Of a stretch of DNA of 64,000 nucleotides, positions 34,679 to 44,972 are shown piece after piece (position 1 is the stretch's first letter; every line of letters begins with the position of its first letter). The stretch is from Cladosporium sp. IMV 00045 (lineage: Eukaryota > Ascomycota > Dothideomycetes > Cladosporiales > Cladosporiaceae): assembly GCA_001931905.2 (NCBI GenBank), contig MSJI02000918.1, positions 79,510-143,509 of the forward strand, in the 5' to 3' direction. Made by a program: the position numbers and the translations under genes. A model generated the notes under the pieces. It was not told the origin of the DNA, searched no databases, and saw only the letters and a program-made list of their open reading frames with translations.

Positions 34679-35686
34679 ATGCTGTCCAGACTTACCGCTC
34701 GTGGCAAAAGCCAACTGGGTCTCTCCCCGATCCGCTCCACTCTCTCGGACCGTTTATTACTGGGACGGTCACATCATACTTGCTCTTCCCCATACACTTT
34801 TCCAGTCGTCCGTAGTCGTCGTTGTTCCCTCCACCTCGCTACAAACACCTCTCCACGTCTGTATCAAGGATACATACCAGCGCAAATCCAGCCCGTGATG
34901 CAGTCCATCTCCGCAAGCCCTAGGGACTCTACCCGTCCGACGCCGGAGCCCGCTGACAGCTTCGAGGGTCTTGTAGCATCCATCAATAAGATTCTTGGTC
35001 CGAGCAATGGCATAGACAGCGCCGGCGTCAACGTACAAGACCTCCAAGATGCCATGCAGGCCTATTCATCACGTGAAGCAGACTGGGCCAAATACGCCAT
35101 GGCCGACCCCAGTCGTGCCTACACCCGCAACCTGGTCGACAACTGCAACGGCAAATCCAATGCCTTGATTCTCGTCTGGACTCCTGGTAAAGGCAGTCCC
35201 GTCCACGACCACGCCAACGCCCACTGCGTCATGAAAGTCCTCAAAGGCACGTTAAGGGAAACGCTTTATGGGTGGCCATGCCAACGATCATCCAACCCAG
35301 CCTCCTGCGCCTCAGCAGCACAACCGTCCGACCCCAGTTGTCCAAACCCTGTTCACACATGCTCTGCCGGACCAGAACCACTAGAGCCTGCGGCATTGCA
35401 AGTGCAGAGAGACATGGCGTACGGCCAGGATCAGGTCACTTACATGAGCGACAAGCTAGGCTTGCACCGCATCACCAACCCCAGCGATACCGAATACGCC
35501 GTGAGCTTACATCTGTACACGGTAGGTGAATGCCCCTATGCCCATCCCATCGCCAGAAAAACTGACACTCACATCTAGCCACCAAACGCCGCCAAACGGG
35601 GCTGCCACATCTTCGACCCGTCCACGGGGAAGAAGAGCCACGTCAGTCAATGTGGCTTCTACTCTGAGTTTGGCCAAAAGCTATGA
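34679..35686 (+). CDS. cysteine dioxygenase type I
   Basis: Two exons: 34679-35521 and 35579-35686, with a 57-nt intron, giving 316 aa. The cupin core has the iron ligands H-x-H in SPVHDHANAHCVMKVLKG, the cross-link Cys in NAHC, the third His in GLHRITN, and the partner Tyr in HLYT. That Tyr sits two codons before the exon junction. The product converts L-cysteine with O2 to cysteine sulfinate, the first step of cysteine catabolism towards taurine or sulfite. Two oddities. The first 73 residues are Arg/Ser-rich and look like a mitochondrial presequence, with a second in-frame ATG at 34898. A Pro/Ser/Cys-rich insertion of about 40 residues lies between the Cys and the third His. Enzyme call confident; compartment uncertain. 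Confidence 0.9.
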
Positions 35687-36350
35687 AGTGGCTGATTGAT
35701 ATATGAAGACTGTCACAGCGACAACGAGCACAGCAGATTGATGATCCCCCCTCTTTGTTTTTTCCTTGATTTTTTTTTTTTTAGCGATGGAGTTACGGTG
35801 AACATGTACCGACCAAGCAACGCACTTCGGTCCCTCAACGGCCAATGCACGTGGATGGACGGCGGATAATGTGACGAGGAACGATCTATTACGGGTTCAA
35901 CAGAATGGTCATCTTACGGCTGTGAGGATCTTCCCCTCCAGATGAAATTAGATTTAGTAACAAAACAACGAATGGATTGGAATTCCACAATAACCACTCT
36001 TGCGCTGCGGCTGTGCGGGTTTGAAAGTCGAAGAAAAATGCAAAGCCTGGAAGATCACGCAATATTGCCGGATTGTGAGTAATAATGCATGCTTTGCTGT
36101 CTTTTTCCCAGCGCAACTTTTCCCATGTGCAAAAGAGTGTGTCGATGTCGATTGCGCCAGGAACGGGATCGCAGCAGCAAATGGCAGCAGCAGTTAAAGA
36201 CATCGGTGTCGTTCTTTCTCTTTTTCTTTTTCCATCACATCAAAACATCACCCACTTTGTGCTGAAACAAGTCTGATGGCCTTTGGAGCATGTTCTGAAT
36301 TTATTTGCATAATGTACAAGCGACTATAGTATTAATGTTCAAACTGCCCT
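35687..36350. other. convergent 3' region
   Basis: Between the stop codons of cysteine dioxygenase and the GT90 gene. A run of T at about 35,770-35,784. No gene seen. Confidence 0.5.
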
Positions 36351-39300
36351 TCACGAGCCGGTGAAGCCTATGTTGGCTCTGTTGTCGTCGATGACTCTGC
36401 CGTACCTGTAGCGCGCAAAAAGTCAGCCACTGAAGGATAACGAAGACAAAACGAATGAAGAAGGACAGAAAAGGGGAGAGGGCCCAACTTACTCAAGCAG
36501 CAGACGGAAGAACCAAACCTCGAAATCCTCGTTCCTCAAAGCCTTCCTAGCCCAGTCCCTGCCGGCCTCCGCCATCCTCGGGCCCTGCAGCTTCCCTTCC
36601 TCCTCGCCGGCGAAATACCTCACGGCCTCCAGCCCTTCCTCGCCGCGGAGCGAGAGCGGAATGTAGTGCACCCAGGGCTTGATCCACTCCTCGTGCCACT
36701 CGCGGAACATGGCCATTTTGAAGACCATGCTGTGGGACTCGAGGAAGGCGTAGAAGCGGCCGGAGAAGGCGTTGCCGTCGATGTCCAGCAGGTACTTGTA
36801 TTTCCACGCGTCCTGCTGGTGGGCGGGCTCGACGATGTCGAAGAAGGCCTTCTGCGCCTCGCAGTCGCCCGGGTCGCACTGCCCGATGTGCGAGAAGTGC
36901 ACGTCCATGATCTCCTTGTAGTCTTGCCGCGGCACGTCGCGCGTCTGCCAGTCGGGCGGGCTGGAGGCGGAGTCCTTGTTGGCGTTGGAGAGGATCTTGG
37001 CCTGGTCTGGCGCGTTCATCTTCTGCACGAAGTGTTGCCGGTGTTGTCTGCGCCAGCCGCCGTTGCGGCTGAATCCACCGGTCGTGCTGCCGCGCCACCA
37101 GAATTTGTCTTCCTTCTCCTTCCACTCCATGTCGCGCTTTTCTTCGTAGGACACTTTGCCGTACCAGTACCAAGGGCTGGGGTAGACGATGTCCTGGAAG
37201 CTGCTGAGCTTGCTTTGACTGAAGATGGGGATAAGCTCATGCACGACGTTGAAGGCGTTGGGGCGGTCGAAGAAGCCGTATGTCTTAGAAAGAGAGGGCG
37301 AGTTGCAGACGTCGGAGAAAGCTGTGTGGTTATATACAAATCCGAGGTCCCCGATCGCGTAGGCGGTAAGATTATCATAGGAGCTGTAGTCATCCAGAAC
37401 GACGCGTGCTGGGCTGTCGGGAGAGCATGACAGGCGCGATGGTATCCATACCGGCTGATGTGCGAAAACGTTGAAACGGGTAGTTTTTGCTTCGGCAATG
37501 CGTTTGCCGTTGTTCACGTCACCCGGTCGTGGCGAAAAGGCGTTGTTGAGTGCGGTGTTTTCGAGTGCTGCAGGCATGCTCACGGTTTTCGCCGTGTGAA
37601 TGAATTTGGACAGGGCATCGTGTGGTACAACAACTCGAGGCTCATCGTGGATGTTGAACGCCAGGTCCATGTCCGGCAGGTACTGGACGAACTTCTCCAT
37701 CATGCCGACAGTGGCTTCCTGCTGCCAGTCTTGTCCGTTCTTCACATGCGCAGCTGTGCCATCTCGGATGAGCAGGCCGATCAAATTGTTTTCTTCAAAG
37801 CCAAGTGCTTCCTTCACTCGTCCGCGGATCGTGGCTGGCGAGAGCGCCCAAAAAGGCAGAAGGGAATGATAGATGGTATCGTACTCGTCTATCAGCTGGA
37901 CGTTTCGCTCCTTCGCAAATGCATACCACTTATCGAAGTGAGGTGGTGGTGGTATTTGGTAGCGGCGTCTGTATTCTGCCACTGCGGCCTCTAAACTCTG
38001 TGATTGCGAGCCCAGCGTCTGCATCCAGGACTCTTCTGAGGAACGGATAAGCTGGTCCACGGGGTGTGATTTTGTATCAGTGTATTGCAAAGGCTGCAGA
38101 GGTTCGGGCGCAGGCCCAATAGGGAGACCATCCGTGGGGCCAGCTCTCAAGGCAGGAGATACTCTGACAAACCCGGGCTGGCGCATGTGCAAGACTGCCA
38201 ATCCGACGAAAGATACAAGCGTTACGAGAGTGAGGAGCTTCGTCACCCTTATCATTTTCCTCGAGCCGAAAGTGTCCGTTTCATCCAGGAAGACAAATGC
38301 CGCGCCAGCAGCAAGAAGCGCAAACCACAGTCGGCCCAGGGAAAAGTCAACGATGAGTTGCGAAAAAACGGCGGCAGCAAGGGGAAGAAGGCTAGTCATG
38401 AAAGCGCCTTGACGTGTAATCTGTAGTGGGTTCTCGGTCAGCGCAACAACGAGATGCAGTGGCGTTAGGAAGGAGCATCGTGAAGCACGCGGCACCCCGT
38501 CAGCCGAAGCATTGAAGATGCTGCAGCAGCCTCTTCGAGTAAGGCAATAACTCAGTGCATAAACAAACACTTACCATTAACAGAAGCGAATAATACAAGA
38601 GCATATGTGTCAGTAGTACACCAACTGCAATTCCAAACGCAAAATAGCCATGGCGCGACGCCCAGTTACCACTCATGGACTTGCCCGCCCATCCGTGGTA
38701 CACGAGACCGCCAAAGTGCCAACTCTCAAGAGCAACAGAAGCGATCAACGTCGCTAGACCAGCTGATGCGCAAACATCGCGAACGACATCCGCAGGTCTA
38801 TTCCCACCGCTAGACTCCGAGTCTTCGGGCTGGGCAAGGAAGCCGTTGGCAGAGTAGATCACGCTGCTCCCACTGCCACGCGACTGCTGTGCTAGATTGC
38901 GCGAACGCTCAACGAGCAGAATGCCCGACGCACCAAAAAGAGCATACGACAGTCCCAGCGCAATCGCCGTATTCGACCCTACAGAAGCGAAGATCGCAGC
39001 CAGCGCCGTAGCCGTCAAAAGCACCAACGATGTCTTCGAGCCTGCAACAGGCACCGCAGCAGGCTTCTCCAGTCCGTCGTGCTGGTCGCTCGAGCCGGTC
39101 TCGTTCCCAACAGACCCGGCAACAATATACACAATGATCGGAAGTAAAGCCTATCCACAAGTCTCAGCCAGAATTTCCTATCGCAAAAAACCACCGGGGT
39201 ATCGAATAACCTTAGCCCACCAAATCGCCCGACCGTCAACCGCTTTGTCGCACACCTGCGCGAGCGCAAACAGAGCTCCTGCCGCCCACGCGGTCTTCTT

Positions 39301-39510
39301 CGCATGTGTGACATCAAGCAGGCCTTTCGCGCCTTTCTTCAGCGTGTAAAGGACGCATACTGCGAGCCAGGCGAAGGCGCTGGTGAGGAGAGAGTGCTTG
39401 CTGGGGGTTCCGATGTTGGCGATGAAGCACGCCAGGAAGACGAGCGCTGGCAGCGCTATGCGGGACTGCGAGGAGGCATCGGGCTGGAAGCGCGATAGCG
39501 GCGAGGGCAT
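36351..39510 (-). CDS. CAP10-type glycosyltransferase (GT90) with multi-span N-terminus
   Basis: Four exons: 39211-39510, 38575-39150, 36493-38420 and 36351-36405; introns 60, 154 and 87 nt; 952 aa. The N-terminal third carries many hydrophobic segments (for example ALPALVFLACFIANIG, ALFALAQVCDKAVDG, GIAVGVLLTHMLLYYSLLL, LLTLVTLVSFVGLAVLH). A lumenal CAP10/GT90 catalytic region follows, with WRGSTTGGFSRNGGWRR, VHFSHIGQCDPGDC, YKYLLDIDGNAFSGRFYAFL and WIKPWVHYIPL. These match the capsule-associated CAP10 family of Cryptococcus and its ascomycete relatives, presumed Golgi glycosyltransferases acting on cell-wall or secreted glycans (xylosyl transfer is established for some members). Acceptor unknown here. 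The 55-nt last exon (YGRVIDDNRANIGF) is clearly conserved-looking. Confidence 0.88.
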
Positions 39511-41748
39511 ATTATCGCTGGAGCATTATTATACAAAAAGGTTGGCTCTCCTTTCCGTCCTGGACGAGCTCCAAGAAAGTTGGAACCTATCGTCTGGACA
39601 TAACTGGTACTGGGTGTAGATGTGAGAACGACAGCCTTAAACCGTTTTTGTATATTCCGAAAGGTCTCCAAACAGTACAACCATTTCAATTCGAGTTCTT
39701 CAAAGTTCTCTTGTTTGCAGCCTTGGAAGCAGTTGGAAAGAACGACTTCAAGGCGAATCGTTGTTTCATTGGCGAAAGTCATCTGGTAACATATGGAAAG
39801 ATACTTGGTATCACTCAACGGTATGTGCAACGACTGAACGTGGAAACGGTCGTCATGACACGCAAGCCACACAATGTATGCATATGTAGTGCTACGCCTC
39901 TAAGTATGTAGTGTTACTGAAGAAACAAGAAACAGGTATATATACATCTTACTGTGTCTGATAGGACAAACTGACACATGCACCTAGAGTTGCAATCAAT
40001 GGCTGTTTACATAGCTTTCAGGCTTTCGAAATCGCAAGGCTACGATCATGTCCAGTGGACGCGATTGCCTTTTCTGCCGAACAACCATTAGAGAAGTAAG
40101 CCTGTGATCATATGATCACTTGTGCACATCGACAGGTAATAGCGAGCTCTGAAAAGCGAGCACACGAGGTATTGGCGGCGTGCAAGTCACGGAGCCATCT
40201 CGATAGCCACGAGGGATTGGATCATCGGACATAATAATTTCTGGCCAATCTCCTCTGTGCGAATCATTTGAGTGATCCCTGGAACTCAGATATACCTTCA
40301 CACCCTCATCAGGAGGTGTGACCGGACATGGCTCCGGCGACTTTCATTCGATAGAGTCATAAGGCGTTGTTGAACCTCAACTCTAAGAACGAGAGACTGC
40401 GATTAGGTATTTGTCGACAAACAAGAGCTATTCAATTGCGAGTTGATTTCCGTCTCGAGACTGCCAAAAAGTCATGGGGACTCTCTGTGAGCGCAAACAC
40501 GACGAGTGACTTTGGAAAGAATATATTGACTTCGTATCTGTCTCGAGTACGGGGCACTACCAAACGCAATAGTGTCACACTTGAATAGACGGAGACATCT
40601 GCGTGACGATTATGGTGGGATTTGGGCAGTCAATAGTTGCGTGAACGTATCATTATTGTTCTGCTTCTCTCGTCGGCACCTTTATGTTTCTTCCAAGCGT
40701 TGAAGGGGACAGTTTTGCAGTCCACGCGCCCTGCAGCCTATTCGCGAGAGCCCAATTTGTGTATTTCTTTTTGCGGCAGTAATGTGTCATGATTTGAGAA
40801 CATTTCCTTTGCTATATCTAGAGCGTTCAATCGTTGCAAATCGTGCATGTGGGAAGATGCCTTCGCATTCGACTTTTCAATCACAACATCCTACTACCTC
40901 TTGGTGTGCCATTGAGGCTTGTTACATCCTTTGCTTTTGGTGAAATACCCTCCATTACCTTCCAACTGATGCACCGTGCGTGCGAAACTTGCTTGAGCCG
41001 TAGGTTCGCTTCCTCGCGCCTCGTTTGACAGCGTCAAGCGATATCCTCCACCGTCTGACCAAGCAATCATGATGAGGCGTATGCCAAAATAAGTGCATCG
41101 AATGTGATGCGATTCATGACAAGGCGTGTCAGAGAGTTCGAAGCGTTCCGGACGACATTCCTCATCAGTCTAACAGTGTAAGGTGATGACCCCCTCGAAA
41201 AATGCAGCTTGAACCTTCAGTGGATTCAGCCGATCTCATACGCGTCGTTGGTGATCGTTTCGACGCAAAATCATCATTTAACGCGTTTTTGAAGATCTCC
41301 ACGACAGAAACAAAAGGAACATGTCTCCCAAATGTCTACACGGCGGGTGCTCGCTTGTATATATTCAATCTCGCTCCTGGCTCCGGTCCCAGCCACCCAA
41401 TTCTCACGCCCAAATCGATCGATTTATTTTATGTATACATAATTAATATGAAAAATGCATATCAATGACAAAAATCAAAACTCAGTCGAATATTGCATCG
41501 TGACCATCAGAGATTGCTGCGATCGCGCTGCGCTGTTGGTGGTGTGCATGTAAGTTTCATTGAAAGCTGGGACGCGTATTGCGGCAGGGGTTCTCACCAT
41601 CGCCCCCATGAACGTGTACCTGATCGTTATATTGGGCCATCAGCTCTGATAGTACTTTTTATCCATGTCTTTCATCCAACATGCGTGGCAAAAGCATGAA
41701 ACAGAGGCACGAGTATTGACCGTGACAATCGTTACAGGATTATAATCG
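39511..41748. other. intergenic, 2.2 kb, no gene seen
   Basis: Upstream of the GT90 gene and downstream of the Zn2Cys6 gene. Composition is nearer 50% AT than the coding parts. All ORFs are under 90 codons and without recognisable content. No terminal repeats noticed. Confidence 0.5.
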
Positions 41749-42344
41749 TTACTTCTTTTTTATACTACTCTCAGCCTCCTGTATCCCAGCCATCGTTTGC
41801 GAAGGTTGCGGCTGCGACTCAGCACGCCGTTGAATGACAGCTTCAATGTTACGCGCCAAAGCGGCTGTGCTCTCGTCCGGATTCTCTCGCAAGCAGCGAA
41901 AAACGTCCAGCGCAATGGACTCGGGGCAAGTCTGGATGGCCCTGAACAGAGAATTCAACTGGTCTCGTTCCTCCTCCAGCTCTGTGCGCCGGCGGCTCAG
42001 CGCTGCCCTTCGATCCTCGCCTTCTCGTGTGACGTAGGTGCATTCTGTTGCGTCGTCTACGCAGCTGGTGCATTTTGGGCTTTGTTTGCGGGAGTGTTAG
42101 GGGAAGCCTTCTTCAGGTAGACAGATCATTTGTTCCATACCGTATTCCATCGCACTTTTCGTTCATGTTAACTCCTGAAGTATATTAAATGACTGTTTCT
42201 TTCCTGTCATACCTTTGTTTTGCGATATCTGCACCTCAGGCACGCGGACTTCACTTGCCCGCGCACGCGCCTCTTCCGTTGCTCACGTGGTTGGGAAGGC
42301 GGCTGCTCATCCTCCGACGAGGGGACGCTCCCCTTTTGGCTCAT
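41749..42344 (-). CDS. minimal Zn2Cys6 (GAL4-type) DNA-binding protein
   Basis: Three exons: 42213-42344, 42141-42154 (14 nt) and 41749-42079; introns 58 and 61 nt; 158 aa. After a basic N-terminus (REQRKRRVRGQVKSA) comes the zinc cluster. Its six Cys sit in ACLRCRYRKTK, then CDGIR (supplied by the 14-nt exon), then PKCTSC and ECTY. A linker-coiled-coil follows: REGEDRRAALSRRRTELEEE, then LNSLFRAIQTCPESIALDVFRCLRENPD. This is the usual layout of fungal Zn2Cys6 factors just after the DNA-binding domain. The protein then stops (…SSIKKK). The long middle-homology/activation region of normal family members (500-900 aa) is absent. It may be a natural small regulator or dominant competitor, or a truncated gene. 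Confidence 0.82.
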
Positions 42345-43946
42345 GGCGAGAGGGCAGCGCTTGAAGGCTTCCTAGGGCCGAGAGGGTGCGATGCCGATTT
42401 TGGCAGGACAAAGAAACGAGAAATCAAGTGAGGTCGTTAAGTGGGTTAGCGACCCTTTTGAAGCGGACAGCTGGAAGCAGAGCAGGTATCGTTGATCATG
42501 CCTTCAGGGAACGCCACCTGCAGGTAAGCGTATCAACGGACAGCTCAGACAGAGCAGAGGCCCTTTACTCCATCATTCTGTGTCAACGCCATCTTCGCGG
42601 GCCTCGCGCTCCATCCCCTCCTAGGAATGGAAGGCTAGAGAGTCTACTTTGGACGGTCGCAAGCGGTCGCTGCCATGTCAAAAGATTCTGACGTATGCTA
42701 TGCGCTTAACCATGTAGAAAGTCGGCTTCTGATATTGTACGGACTTGGCTCCTCGTGGAACATAAGTCTGACGGTCGTCGTTATTTTTACGCCATGCCCA
42801 AGATGTCTTCGGTTATTTGAACGATTGAGCATCACCCTATCAGACTTATCTCGAAGAATAGCTTGACGAAACCAAAACCCGCAAGATCTTGTCAAGTTGT
42901 TGGCGTGTGAGACAGGCTACTACTGCGGGTTCTCTCTACAACAGTGACGATTTCTGGCTCTTGGATTCATCAGATCTCGATCGCGAAGCGTGTCACCGGT
43001 CGGAGTGGAGCACCGGATCCCCGGCATCCATTTTTTGTAGAAACCGATGCCAACGGTTCCCACATGACTGTCCCAGCCGTCGGACAGTACGCGTGCGGCA
43101 TGAGTATTGGTTGCGGCAGGAATATCGGGGAAGCGGTCAGATGCGTCCCTCAAGGATCCAGCTCGTCTGGCTCGTTTATTGGCTTTCACTAACCAAAGAT
43201 GGGCTTCTGAGAAAGTCCATGCCAGCCGTCGAGGCCGTCTCCGTCCAGTTTCACCGAAAAGGCACTGGCAGGGTGATGACAGGGTGTGTTGGCGTCGTCC
43301 TCTGCAGATGCGGTGCTACGACGAAGACCAATGGCCACCAGAGTACGTCAGATTTGTGAAGTTCTTCCATCGGAGCCAGCGCCGTCTCCGTCAGCATTAT
43401 TCATCAAGCATCACTTTCCCCGGAGCAGCCCACCTGCACGTAGGTGGGCAGCCATGTAGGGATTTTCTTTGAGTCGACCATGCAATCACGTCGCCATAAC
43501 AAGCTCTCCCACTAGAATTGTTGTATACATACAGATCGCTTTGGCGTTTCTTTATCTGACTAGAAATCCAGAGGAGTTTGCCTGCTATGGGCCAGTAACT
43601 TAGATGTCTTGCCAGCATTTGGGATATGGGTTCTTCTTGCTAACAGTGCTTGGCTGACCAGCATGAAATATTGGCTATGCTTTGACGAGTTTCGCCGTCT
43701 GGGGTGAAAACCCTCCATCCACGATGCCTTTTATCACAAAGCTGCCAGTCGTTCCTGTGACTTCAGATGGCATCTTGACTCATGCCGGTTTTTGGCAGGT
43801 GTTTATGTACAATTCCTCTCAACCGTCTCAAACAACTGAACGTAGAGCGCCGCAAGTAGTGAGGGGCGCTCCGTTTCTTTCTTCATTGTTGAGACAGTGA
43901 AGAGCGTTTTCTCCGGCGGAGTAACATTGCAAGTGAAGTTTGCGAA
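42345..43946. other. intergenic, 1.6 kb, no gene seen
   Basis: Upstream region of the Zn2Cys6 gene and 3' region of ist3. Overlapping ORFs of up to 156 codons at 42,889-43,472 lack domains and coherent splice sites. Confidence 0.5.
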
Positions 43947-44972
43947 CTAGTCACGTCGACGACGAGAATCGTCCTCTCTAGAATCGCCCCGGCGTGAACG
44001 ATCACGACCACCACGGCGATATGAGTCGTCCTCAGCAGAGCGGTCTCGCCCCGACTTACGCTCACCACGCTTGCGGTCGTATTCTTCGTCCGCCGAGGCA
44101 TCACGTCTGCTTGTTCGATGGTCTCGAGAAGGTCCGTTGCCATCCTCCTCCCTACGCGAGCGGCGCTTCTCACTTCGATCGTCGTCTTCAATCCGCCGTG
44201 ATCGGTGTCCGTCCTTCCTCTCATCGTCCTTCTCCCTCTCCCTTCTCGAACGATGCCTGTCTCTCCTACGATCCTCATCCTCGTCGTCAGAATCATGCCG
44301 TCTCGACCTGTGATGATGTCTCCGTTTCCTGTTTCCATCGCGCTCCCTCCCCTTGCCATCCTTCTTCGAAACCTCCAGCCTCTTCAACGCCTCGGCCACC
44401 TCCTCCTTCTTCTGCTCCACCATATACTCCCTCATAGGATCATCCTCATCATGCTCCTTCATCAACCTCGCCAACTCCACCTCCTCCTTGATTAAAGGCC
44501 TCTCCCCCTCCCCACTCTCACTCCCACTCCTTCTCCTCCTCTTCCTCCTCCCCTCCCCCTCCCTATCCGTCTCATCCCCCTCCTCCTCCGCCCCATCATC
44601 CTCCAACCCCTCCCCCTCCACCTCCCCCTCCTTCAATTTATACCGACAATGATCCACCCCCAACACCCGTCCCAGCACCCCCGCGCCGCTCAAATTATCC
44701 ACGGCCAAATCGCAGCTCCGCTGATCCTCGTACTTCAGAAACGCGAAGCCGCGACTCTTGCCCGTCTCTTTGTCGCGCGCCAGGTGGATGTGCGCCGGGT
44801 TGCCGTATTGTGAGAAAATCGTCAAAACGTCGCCTTCGCTCAGCTCGAACGGTAGCCCGCCGATGTGGATGTAGGCTGTGTCGCGGTAGTCGGTGTGCCA
44901 GGAGGCGTTGGGCGGGATGCATTTTTGCAGCTCGACTTCGTTCAGCCGCTCGATTTGGCGGATTGTTTGCAT
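43947..44972 (-). CDS. ist3: RES-complex RRM protein Ist3 / Cwf29 (RBMX2)
   Basis: Single exon, 341 aa, ATG at 44970-44972. The N-terminus (IRQIERLNEVELQKCIPPNASWHTDYRDTA begins the match) leads into one RRM at about 34-110. RNP2 is YIHIGGLP and RNP1 is KSRGFAFLKYEDQRS, followed by AVDNLSGAGVLGRVLGVDH. This is the exact pattern of Ist3/RBMX2, which with Bud13 and Pml1 forms the RES complex that stabilises the spliceosome and affects pre-mRNA retention. The C-terminal two thirds are a charged region, first Glu/Asp-rich and then long Arg/Asp/Ser/His repeats (RS/RD-like). Yeast Ist3 is only about 150 aa, but such tails are normal in filamentous fungi. Confidence 0.93.
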   Translation of the reverse strand: MQTIRQIERLNEVELQKCIPPNASWHTDYRDTAYIHIGGLPFELSEGDVLTIFSQYGNPAHIHLARDKETGKSRGFAFLKYEDQRSCDLAVDNLSGAGVLGRVLGVDHCRYKLKEGEVEGEGLEDDGAEEEGDETDREGEGRRKRRRRSGSESGEGERPLIKEEVELARLMKEHDEDDPMREYMVEQKKEEVAEALKRLEVSKKDGKGRERDGNRKRRHHHRSRRHDSDDEDEDRRRDRHRSRREREKDDERKDGHRSRRIEDDDRSEKRRSRREEDGNGPSRDHRTSRRDASADEEYDRKRGERKSGRDRSAEDDSYRRGGRDRSRRGDSREDDSRRRRD

